A stretch of 64,000 nt of DNA. Origin: Baylisascaris procyonis. Its lineage: Eukaryota > Nematoda > Chromadorea > Rhabditida > Ascarididae. Made by a program: the position numbers and the translations under genes. Below are positions 49,782 to 60,291 of the stretch, piece by piece. The notes beneath the pieces are model-generated. The model did no database searches. It was given only the letters and a program-made list of their open reading frames with translations, and was not told where the DNA came from. The DNA is taken from contig JAZARR010000213.1 in NCBI GenBank assembly GCA_037389465.1, positions 4,570,501-4,634,500 on the forward strand, read 5' to 3'. Each line of letters starts with the position of its first letter. The first letter of the stretch is position 1.

Positions 49782-52576
49782 TCACGTTCTTGAAGTACTC
49801 TTCAAACGCCTCAAATGCATTCGAAAAGGCGTTGCATTTGAAAGCGTTTTTTGATTCGCTTCAGTAGCTCTTCGTTCAGCATGAAGGTTGACGTGAAAGC
49901 AGTACAGTGAGTAGAAACACACTCCCAGAAGAGTGGCACAATATGCATCTTCGTAAATCTTCGTAAGAGTCGCCATGCGATTGTCATACTTCTGCATATG
50001 TCAGCACATGTGTCTACCTGGTAGCTTTAACTCTAGAGCTAGAAAAGCGTAATCCACACCTCCAATTCTATCCCGAAATGTTTCCCGTTTCAACTACCCA
50101 CTTTCCGAGAGAAGAACGATTGATATTTAAAAGCACCATGAAGTCGACTTTATTTCATTTCCTGCTAGGTATAGGCTAAAACCAATTTTTTTAGAAGAGA
50201 GTTTGAGCAATAGGTAGATCACCTTTTATCACCACTACTTTAAAGATTTTAGACAAAAGCGTCCCTATGACGCTCTTGTCTAAAATTTCAGGATATTTGG
50301 ACAGATATCTTTTCCTGTTCAGGTAAAATGCTGCAACGCTTCTCGTGAGAATCAACCTCGGCACACTTTTGGTCCTTTTTTTAAGGAGCTTTTATTTCAC
50401 ATTCAGTTGACGCTTAAGCAGAAACCTCATAAAAGTCTCCATAATAGGACTTCTCCATTTTTTGATGCAGCCTAACATAATAGAACTAGTTGAACTTATG
50501 AAAACAATATTTAATGTGAGTCATTTTGCAATTAAGTTGGATGTATCTAATAGATTTTTAGGTTTTCTAAAGATATAACAAAACAAATCCTATGAGTTTA
50601 GAACCTTTCCGAATTTGCAACAAAAAAGGTGTTAGTTAATTTAACTACTCACCTAGATGATTGCTGTAATTTAAAAAATGCAAACAATCAGAGCCACACA
50701 TTTTGACAGCGGTAACACATCACCAATGAGCTGAAGTATTGATCTACCTTATTCAAATGTTGAAGAAACAAATTTTCAAGATGACCGATTGAGTAAGAGT
50801 TTTGGAATGTTCATAAATTTTTTACGGATCCTCCCGCAGTTACGCACTTCAGTTCATAGGTCATATATTAATACTTGTAACATGCATAGTTCCATAGTTC
50901 TTCATACAAAATTTTCATGGACTCGCTATTATTCTCTGATTGGAACGCCAAGAAAAAGCATTAAAAAAGTTTACGGCTTTTTTGTCAGGAAGTTTTTTCA
51001 CATCGCATTCTACCATGAGGAAGAATTATAACAGTTCAGCAGGCGAAAATTTTACTAATATTAGCCTAATGTCAGAGCTGTCCTACGTGACTTGAAAGCA
51101 GCAATATATGAAGGTCCGTGACAGTTTTTTTTTAATCATCGAGAATCGGTTTTTTTAGAAATTTTTTTCAGCAACACTCTCTTATTGAGTTTTATTCACT
51201 TGCTTTCAATCTCTATTTGCCTCAATATCGTCATAAATATATCTTCCTAGGTTTCATACATAAGTAGATCGCTAACAATTATGGAAAAATGTGCATATAC
51301 TTCATTACAAATTCATGCTTAACACTGATACAAAGATGAAAAAACTTACTAATATTTGAGCTTAATGTTTGCCTTAGTGAATTTAATACGATGCGTTAAA
51401 TATATAGCTATTGTTGAAATAAAGTATCGTATGTCTGATAAAAGACGAATGATCAGCCCCATAAGGGCGACAGAAATATCATGGAAATGGTAACAGTGAT
51501 AGCAGGTTATTTACCATTTGAGGTGAGCAATGCTTGCATTTACGGCTTAAGCGCTTTTCAAAAGTTCTTAAAAGCAATAATCTCTTTAACGGAGATGTTT
51601 AAGAAAATATATCTAAGCCTTTAGGAAACATAAACTATTGTTGATAGAATTGAATGTTTTTAAAAAATGCAAAAATTTACCACCATAAAGATAGATTCAG
51701 TATATTTTCTCAAGAAGAAAAGAAAAAAATCACCGGAAAATCCTCTAAAATTTGAGTATTTTTGTTTTCAGTCGAATTCAAAAGACAACAAGTAAAAAAA
51801 AATTGTTTGTAAACCAAACAAGTGCAACGATGGAATCTCGTGCGGATCCGACACGCTTCATGACGCACGCAATGAGAGAGCTCTCATTGTCAGATAGGCG
51901 AACCCTTGGGATTTCCTTTATCTCATCTAAAGCGCTTAACGGTCTTGACATCTCAATTCCCACAATGAATGCAATGCAATAAAAACCTTTAAAACAATGT
52001 GATTGCAATTCTTTGAACTCATTATTGCCCCAACGTTAAATATATTTTAAAACAAATGAAATAATGTCTAAAATCAAAGGTGTGGAATTAAGCGCAAAAA
52101 GCAAGCGGGCAGCTTCCGCATTTCAATGAAATATAGAAGGTAACCGCTTTGCCTTTAGCGGAAGAATAGATTTGTCTGAAACTCCTTAGGGAATTTCAAA
52201 AACCGAGGCCACTTATCGAAATATGCGACCTTTGCAGTTCAGTCTATATCCGACGTGGATATTTACCACGTGAACAAGCGTACTAGAACAGGTAACACGT
52301 TGTATGCCCCTGCACTGTGCTCACTTAAATGATCAATTAATCTATAAAAAATAAAATGCGCAAATAACGTCAGATGATTCAACTGATCCAATAACCCGCA
52401 CAAATCTGCAAACAAACGGAAACAAACATTAAAAGAGATATAAATGTATAGGCATGAATTTGATGTCATTGCACTTTTATATAACTCACTTCTAGCTCGC
52501 ATATATTCAAGGTGCGTTTACTTTCATCTTTGCTGCCTACGACAAGAGCCTTTACTCTACTAGTACGGTACCACAT
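49782..52576 (-). CDS. Candidate minus-strand gene, exon structure uncertain
   Basis: Three phase-0 pieces can be joined in order: 52576-52490 (ATG, 'VKALVVGSKDESKRTL', ending at a strong GTGAGT donor), 51951-51820 (ATG directly after GAG, 'MSRPLSALDEIKEIPR' and 'SSLIACVMKRVGSARDS'), and 49991-49782 (after ATGCAG, 'LTKIYEDAYCATLLGVCFYS', TGA). The last piece contains a hydrophobic stretch followed by 'LYCFHVNLHAERRA', loosely reminiscent of the first helix of vitamin-K epoxide reductase-like proteins, but too short to claim. A further exon with strong splice sites (52405-52325, 'LDQLNHLTLFAHFIFY') does not fit the phase, and 49991-49782 is open in more than one frame. These may be parts of two genes. 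Confidence 0.3.
50246..50286. repeat. Short inverted repeat / hairpin
   Basis: Two 18-nt arms (50246-50263 and 50269-50286) are complementary except for one position, around a 5-nt loop. It lies in the intron of a candidate gene. Confidence 0.75.
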
Positions 52577-53168
52577 GTATTTTTTTTTTTTTTGAAATTG
52601 AAACTCTAGGACCTCGGATTACGAAGTTCATGAATGTGCTGCAGGAGACGACAACCCTAAGCATACATGAAATAAAGATTTATAAACATCACTTAGCAAG
52701 AGGCAAAAGTTCGAGAGTTTATTAACAAAGATCCTTAACAATCCTTTTGTTGCATTTGAAAATGAGGCTATTTACATCAAAGCAAGGGGATGTGAAAGAA
52801 CAATTATGCAATGCTTTGGAAACATAGTGAAACAAACAAAGAAAGAGATAATATGGTCGAATAAGCTCATTTATGCATTAATGAGCGTATGCAGCTTGTC
52901 GAGTGAATATTGGAGAATGCGTGAAGCTATCGCAATATTTAGTGCTGCCTCACTTATATCGATTCATAGCCGTCGTCCTCATTTATACAGCGACAGCTTC
53001 AATTCAAAGTTCGCATCATTTCAAGCCACAATGCCCTTCATTGATCTAAAACGCGATTGTATGAGTATGCCCTTTCGAATGATGGCCTTTCTTTGATGTC
53101 TCTCAATCACATGTATTACGATGTCGCCATGATGGTAAGACGTTTCAGAAGCTAAGCGTCAATAAACA

Positions 53169-53457
53169 CTATTTCTTAGACGAGATGAAAGTGGCCCTAA
53201 AAAATACCTATCTGCAAATGCGATGACAAAGCAGGCAACAACCCAGGAAAAGTATTTTCTCTGTGAGCATAGCTTACATCGTTCGTGGGCATCTTCCCTT
53301 TCCAATCACCATCTTATGTTGCCTAAGCACCGATACATATAAATTAGGAGAAACAGGATGTTGCAGATGGAAAAACACCAGATGGGTTGGTGGGACATGC
53401 GCTGTTGCATTCACACTCACGAGCAACCACTTTGACAAATTAACGGCAATTGATGGA
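53169..53457 (-). CDS. Possible 3' end of a small minus-strand gene
   Basis: Three short exons have good signals and matching phases: 53457-53421 (after TTTTTTCTATAG, before GTGAGT), 53322-53278 (before GTAAGC; 'QHKMVIGKGRCPRT') and 53196-53169 (after TTTTTTAG; 'ATFISSKK' then TAG). The 5' part was not found. An alternative frame of the first exon ('PSIAVNLSKWLL') starts from an in-frame ATG at 53501. No family is recognised. Confidence 0.25.
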
Positions 53458-53679
53458 CTATAGAAAAAATCCGACAGATTTTTGGAAAACGATTTGCTCA
53501 TATTTCAGCTCATTATAAGAACTGTCTACAAACATTTCTTCAACTCAAAAGGTTGCGAAATTTGCGCAAATTTCAAGTCAAAACTGAATGTTTGTAAATA
53601 TTTTTGATGGTAATTAAAAGTTTTCAGCTGGCAACCTATCAGCATTGTGCAGCTCCAAAATATGTGTACGTAATGTTCA

Positions 53680-53945
53680 TTTCATGCATACAGACACACG
53701 CTCAAATGAACCCATACACGAGTTACAACATACAAGCGCCCAGACTACTCAAAACGCCGAGACATCCACACCCATGCAACGTATACTCACACGTGCCTAC
53801 ACATACCCATGCAACCAAGCACATACATCCACATACACTTGTGCACACGCACTCGCACAGCGACTTCCACAACAAACGCATAACACCTCACAAACGTATG
53901 CGAATATATGTACACGGACACATGTGTATGCAGGCTCGCACAACG
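53680..53945 (+). repeat. CA-rich interrupted simple sequence
   Basis: An imperfect array of CACA/CATAC/ACAC units. It keeps several frames open on both strands (His/Thr-rich on plus, Val/Cys-rich on minus), which I attribute to composition. A milder example lies at 40400-40460 and 40690-40755. Confidence 0.85.
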
Positions 53946-54029
53946 CATAGATGCGGATGCAGACCCCCATACGCGCACCCATCTCCGGTTCTGGATAAAA
54001 CCTACTGCCACAATCTCGAAACAACCTGG

Positions 54030-55400
54030 TGGAAAACGGCCTGGAAGTCTGTCCAAATGGTAAAAGTTGGGCCTAAGAAAGTTTGCTCTGAGTCGCCCGT
54101 AATGTTAGGTCGCCAAGAATACAATCTAGCAGTTTCAATTTGGGAATGGAAGGCTTTTAGTCCAAGATAAGCGGGCTATGGCGTGTATAAGCGTTAAAGC
54201 GTTTCCTCGTTTAGTGACATAAACATTCGCCTCACACGCCGATGCGGAGGCATCAGCAAATGCATGCAGCTCCTCATGTTCGCCAATGGGCACACATCGA
54301 GGCAAGTAGAATGTCTGGGAACATCAGGAAGTTAAAAGTCGTGTTCACTCGACAGTGCTTTCGTCTGTCAACTGTTCATCCCAGTTCACTTTCTTGACCC
54401 TTAAACGCTGGACACATATTTTAAATGGAATGAGCGCAGGACTGATGAAGCCTAACCAATCGAATACCGAGGCTGCGGTGGGAAGATGGGAAGAGTAGTG
54501 CGTTTTGTCGTTGGATTCGGAACATCAGGCATAGGGGTTCGAAGGGCGTCTTGGTCGGTGACCCAGAAGAACCTCCAGAAAATGGTCGCAGGTCTTGTAA
54601 GGGGATCTTCATAAGGCAATTGATCGCTAAATTCTGACGACACTATGTACCGGACTGTCAGACGCTCATACCCGCCTTCTAAAGCAAATGGTCCGCCTCA
54701 AGGCACGCGTGGAGAGCTTCATCGACAGAATTTGCATTCATTAAGATTGTAGTCACACTAAACATCGGCCCTATTTCTTTGTCGAGAGGTGTATCTCCTC
54801 AAGTGTAGGAATATTGTATGGCTGCTGAAAGAAGGAAGGAACTTATACGTAAAAAGAATAGGATGTTGACTGGATTATGCGAACTCATGCAAAATTATGC
54901 GACTTGACTGGATGTTTCCGAAGGCAGTTCTTTATCCTACAACCAGAGGAGCTTAGTGAACCGGCGGTCATTGCCTTGAAGCGGAGCCAAACACCCTTTT
55001 TTATATGAGCACCAACAACAGTCGGTAGAATCCCCGCCGTAGCAAGCGTCGATCAGTCTTGCCGATAGTACAGGCGTCCGCAAGACGTAATCGGCTGGAC
55101 TGCTGTGCAGTCTTAGCCTTGCGCTCTCATCGAAGACCACTTGCAGTTGGATAGTCTGTTCATTTTCGCGTAGAATTGCTTCGTTCGGCTGGCAGTCTTT
55201 AACTTCAGAGAAATCACAGTCGACCGTGGTTGTTATCTGCGTCCAAACTACGACACAAACTTTTGGCCAGAACTTCTAATTTAAAGTTTGCGGAAAATCG
55301 CCCGATCGTAAGTGGCCCGTTGCAGGTCGAGGAAACCTCCCTCACCCTTTCCAAAGTGTGAAACAGTCAGCTTTTCAAATTAACTTCCCTCCGTGCATCG
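54030..55400 (-). mobile_element. Degenerate BEL/Pao-type LTR retrotransposon fragment (pol: RT to RNase H)
   Basis: Read on the minus strand, the block contains, in the order expected for BEL/Pao pol: an RT segment 'VVFDESARLRL' (near 55140; the family's VFDASA motif), then 'QGNDRRFTKLLWL' (the family's D-RFLW region, near 54940), then the stretch before RNase H ending 'HAFADASASACEANVY' (near 54260), and 'IWTDFQAVF' (RNase H Asp; near 54050). These lie in different frames with many stops and frameshifts, so the copy is dead. The block is GC-richer than its surroundings. No LTRs or gag were found at either side; the limits are approximate. Confidence 0.75.
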
Positions 55401-56252
55401 AGTAAGGGTGAAATATAAAAGACAGAGTGAACTGGGTTGACGAAGACAACGTTGACTAGATCTCCGAGACACACCACGTGTAACCTTTTCGAACGACACC
55501 TCGAAGTCAAACCATATGCCATCCTCATGCGAGGCTACTTCGCCTTCCGCGTACAACATAGTATAGCAGTGGTAAAATTTCCAGCGAAACCCGCCGACCC
55601 AGCGCTGTATCATATGCGACGCGAACATTGATGCATGTTTGAAATCAACATTTATTCTTGTGTGCACATTATCACTGCAATCATCTGATCAAAGAATGTG
55701 CTCTCGAAACGGTCCTTGCCATTTAGCAGTTCTGAAAGTGAAAAAGCATGATTGCAGTGGTCACACCGTAATAGGTCACCACAATCATCCCCACGGCTTG
55801 TAGTTTTAATGAACAGCCTTCTTTGCGGTACAGCTTAACCATCTTTTGCACCTTCGACCCCTCCCGTGATCATATGGTGCGGTGTGCCGGCGCTTATGAC
55901 AATTTCGGTGGTAAGATCTGCGTGTTTGATAAGATTTCCTTGCCTGTGACAAGATGGTGAAGTTTTCATCCCATCGAAGAATGGAAGATGCAATCGTTTA
56001 TTTGTCTCCCTAAGCTATTTGTCCTTATCTGCCCATCACGATGCCCGAATCACATCTTACGCGCCTTTAAGACCAGGAACATCGCTTCCTATGAAGGCTT
56101 ATGAAGTGGTTCTTTCATTCACAACCCTTACTTCACACATAACTTCGCTTTCTCAGCCCTACGCAGTCTACAGCACATTCCAACGACGGTATTGCGGTAC
56201 TTCAAACACCCCAAAGCAGTATCTCAAGACACAGCAACAGAATTCCACCCAC
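55401..56252. other. Flank of the retrotransposon remnant
   Basis: Mixed composition with minus-strand frames at 55380-55667 that could be further retroelement sequence (gag/protease side), but I see no diagnostic motif. Confidence 0.35.
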
Positions 56253-56753
56253 CTAATCGACATGGACGGGTGGTGGAACATGTTGCCGGAATTCATTAAT
56301 TGTGAGCTGGCAGCAGCAAACGAGGTGCATCCCACCATAATGCCGCAAGACCGCCCCTCCTCCCACCTCCTATGAACTCTCATTCAAAAAAACTAGCTGA
56401 AAGCGGTTCGAAGTTTCTTAGCTGCGAAATCTAGCACTTACGCGGTAGCAGTTGCTGTTGCTAAGGTTGCTGAAGTTGCGGCTGTTGTTGAAGTTACTGC
56501 TGCCGTAGTTGCTGCTTCTAAGACTGTTGATGTTGTAGTTGAGGTTGTTGATATTGTTATTGAGGTTGTTGAGGCTATTGCTGAGGTAGTTGAGATTGTT
56601 AAGGTTGTTGCTGAGGTTGTTCAGAGTGTAGCTGAGGTTGTTATTGAGATTGTTGAGGGCATTGTTGAGGTTGCTGCTGCTGCTGTAGCTGCTGCTGCCG
56701 TAGTTGTTGTTGAGGTTGCTGTTGAAATTGGAGGACCACTGGTTGTTCGACAT
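56253..56753 (-). CDS. Asn/Ser/Leu-rich low-complexity protein (about 142 aa from this ATG)
   Basis: Exons 56753-56442 and 56369-56253 (TAG), joined in phase through a strong GTAAGT donor and a TCATAG acceptor. Exon 1 encodes repeats built on 'NNLNNNL' and 'SSSYSSSSN' and begins 'MSNNQWSSNF'. Exon 2 encodes 'HYGGMHLVCCCQLTINEF' and a Pro-rich tail. The frame stays open upstream of the ATG to a possible acceptor at 56831 and there contains 'IITCHCASRASNE', so the true start may lie in a further 5' exon. The DNA is an AACCTCAA-type near-repeat, so the frame could be favoured by repetition; the other two frames contain stops. Function is unknown; a structural or prion-like protein is conceivable. 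Confidence 0.45.
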
Positions 56754-56830
56754 TCCGACAGACGAAAGAGAAGATCCAGTCACCTCGTTACTTGCCCGCG
56801 AAGCGCAATGACAAGTGATGATTCCGTGGC

Positions 56831-58076
56831 CTTATATATCGAAATTTTAAGCTAATTCTGTTTATTTTCTAGCCGTTAATAGCATATCATTAAATGCTGC
56901 CTTTAAATGCAAATTTCTGCTGCAACAGAGGTCCCATTTATCGAAGGCGTAGTTCAATGCTGACCTCGGATTAACTGAACATTGAGCTGAACGATGGTGC
57001 TTAAAGATTATTCAAAGATTGTAGCACTGAAGCTCCACTTGATTGTTCATTCTGTTATCTGAAATGAACAAACTCATGCTTCTCTCTTCGAATTTTCTAT
57101 GGGACTGGTTGTTTCCATTTTCGTACTTCTGATTATATTAGCCCATTTGCTGGTTTTTGATGTGGTCTACCCCGTACTATATGTGCATAAGTTTTTAAGT
57201 GTAATTTCTAAGCTACTAAGATTAACTATTGCTTTACTGAAAAAAAAAACGTGAAATTAAAACAAAGTATTGTATCGCTTATGAATGAGGAAAGATGAAA
57301 TGCTGTTGATAAAGTTGTTCGAAACGGTCAATTAAAACGTTTGTAGTTTGCAATGAACTATAGTATAGTATAGTTGATGAGATTTGTTGTGAATGAAAAA
57401 AAACGCTTATATAGTTCAAAACATTCTAGTGAAGTGGCAACACTATCCCAGATCATTACATTCCCTGCTAACAATTATGCACTCATATCGTCGATTTAAT
57501 GTAGGAAAATGATTTGCTTCCGCAATCGTTTCACTTTCATTGCGATCAGCAGTCGCAATGGAAACCGCGGCATATTCTGTCGATTATATGCAAAACAGTG
57601 ATCGATGCCAAAAACGCAAAGCGAAACTCTCTTTCCGCTGAAAAAATTAATTACTCCAAAATAATTTTTAATTATAGTGCTGTTATGGTAGATTTGTGGA
57701 AACAGATTGGATATGCACGCTCTATCAAGAACATATATAAAAAGAGATATATTGATAGCTGTGTGCATTATAAGAGGGTCATCACAGATCATTGAGAAAT
57801 TCTAAACAATGAACAAATACATCAGCAAGTGGACACCTCACACTTCTACAATAGGGATTCTTCAATGACCACAGCTGATAGTTGCACTTCGAAATAAACA
57901 CTTTTTGACATCCGAATCGAGTTGGGGTGTTACCACAGGGAAGATGAGGCAAATGAAGACGGCGTCGTTGTAAAGTGCTAGATCACTATGATCAGTGCAA
58001 GCGGAGATAAACGCGCGATGCGGTGTTGAAACGAGTCGAGCGGGGCAAGCAGGTTTGAACGAGTGGACCTGACATA
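56831..58076. other. Divergent intergenic region
   Basis: The upstream region shared by the Asn-rich minus gene and the secreted-protein plus gene. ORFs near 57500-57800 occur on both strands with no splice context and look non-coding. Confidence 0.5.
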
Positions 58077-58088
58077 CGAACCGGTTCG
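58077..58088. promoter_or_regulatory. Perfect 12-bp palindrome with a Grainyhead consensus
   Basis: CGAACCGGTTCG; its core AACCGGTT is the Grainyhead/CP2-family binding consensus conserved from worms to mammals. It sits 62 nt upstream of the ATG of the secreted Ala/Gly-rich gene. Confidence 0.55.
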
Positions 58089-58147
58089 GACAGCCGTTCA
58101 GATTTCACTTTCATACATCCGAACAACAGTGATCGGCGAGTGTAGCA

Positions 58148-60240
58148 ATGAGAAGTCCCCTGTCGCTGTTGCTGCTTATTGCGCAGCTCTCATACCCTGT
58201 CGGTACTCAGGTTGCTGAAATTGCCTCGCTGGTCACCGGCATTGTCGCTCCTCAGCTGATCTCGAGTGCCGGAGCTGGTGCCGCTGGTGCCGCTGGTGCC
58301 GCTTCTGCAGCTACCGGAGCTCTTGGCGGCATAGGAACATGTTAGTTTCTTGAAGCATTTCTGCTTGTTAACCTTACTTCAAGATGCATTTTATTCGCAA
58401 TTTTTCTAACAGTTATGAATTGTAAATTTGAATCGTGTTTGCATTCGCCAGACTGGGAAATACTGTATTTCCTCGAACAAAATCTTCCTTTTAATGGCAT
58501 AATTGTTCCCTGGAGCCAGCAAGTGGCTGCTTTCTTGCGAAACTGGACAGAATATTGCAAGAAGCATTCAACTAAAAAAGGGTACATTTGTCGTACGGTT
58601 GCCTGATTATTTAATTCGTTTATCACACTTAACACGCCCAATCATTTTTTGTTCACTATGAAGGTATATTTGCAGAGCTCATTCTTCTCATATTTCACGT
58701 ATTGTTTTTGAGAATCGTTTTTCTAACTATTTACCAGAAGGTAAGATTGGGCATTTTTCAGTGATACGTTGTAATGGTCCAGGACTAACTTTCATAAAAC
58801 CTTAAGAGAACTGCCGGGAAAAGACGCTATTAGTTGAAGAAATCGTTAAAACACGACTCAAAACTTGTCGCAGTGATCTTGAATGGAATCAGAGATTCAA
58901 ACAGAATTTGATTAATCTCAAAGTGGGTCAAAGGGATTCACGTGGATTTTGATATTTCTTTATTCAAAAATTTCTACGTCTTAAAGTTCTGAGAGAATTT
59001 TTCGAAAAATTCAGAGTTCGTGTCTCTCAGTGTAATTTGAAATACCCAAGTAATGTTTATCGCATTATTCATATATAGACCAGGGCATCCATGCTTCCAA
59101 TAAAGCAGCCATAAATCAGTTTTGCTTGAAAATCCGGCACCTTCATTGAACTACTACTCAGACTTTCTTCTGTGAATTCATAACATTAGCAATATTAATG
59201 CAAACTTATCTCGTATTAATGGCACAATAGACAAAACACTGAACGCATCAATGAGTGTTGTGATTCTCGTCTGAAGGCAGTAATTGAAATTTTCTTTAAT
59301 TTACTCATCTTTTCACATATTTTTCTGCTAATTTTCTTTCTCTAGAATGTTCTCAAGTGGAATGTATAAATGTGGCATTTGTTATTCTTACTTGAATTTC
59401 AAGCATATATAGGCATTTGATTTTAGTTCATTTATCATTATTCCATAATAGTTTGCACCTAATAGAGTCGTTTAATACGCGCAAATATTTGTGATCACAT
59501 ATTAAATATCCTTCTAATCTATTGCTCCATTTTTTTATTTTCCACCAACTTATCGGTTGAATATCGATGTTTTCTTTTCGCCATTGAATTGATTCGATTA
59601 ATTTTATTACCAATCATTCTCTGCAAAGGAATAATGCAAAAGATGAGAGCAATATTGTACTGTATGAAGGAGGAACACTTTATTGTAGTCATTAATACAT
59701 TTGAAATATTTGTTTCCGTTCATTGATGAATTGCAACGAGTTTTTCTATTTTCAATTCCATTCCATTGCGCGTTTCAATCAATTAATTCACTCTTTAGTT
59801 AATTCCACTCTCCAGGTCGCTATTTTTCGCTCTGTTTTGATGAAACCTGCAAGAAAAAGGTCAAATCGTTGAAACTTTTATCACTTTTTATGCACTTGAA
59901 TGGATTTGATTGGATTGCACGATTCCAGATTACTAGAGCAAATATTTTATGATGCGGTTACAATCGAATAACGCTTTCATGAGGGTCTCTTAGAAACGTT
60001 TTTGATGAATTTGATGTAATCGTCTTTCAAAAATGACGCAACAATGTTTATTTATGGAATAGTATAGCAGCAAGAACTTTTCAATAAATTTAAACTTACC
60101 AGGTAAAGCGAAGTGATTGCGAATTTTTTTTAGTTCGTTTTGGTGAGATGATCGTTGAGGGGGGGGGGGGGATAGGTGGGGCAGATTACTACGACAGATA
60201 TTTTGGTATTGTCCTTTACGAATGTTTTTGTTTCTTGTGC

Positions 60241-60291
<51 letters not shown>

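Noticed and set aside
53604..54170. 188-codon plus-strand ORF
   Set aside because: Its middle is a CA-rich simple repeat (His/Thr-rich) and its end is the reverse of the retrotransposon RNase H region; it is open by composition only.
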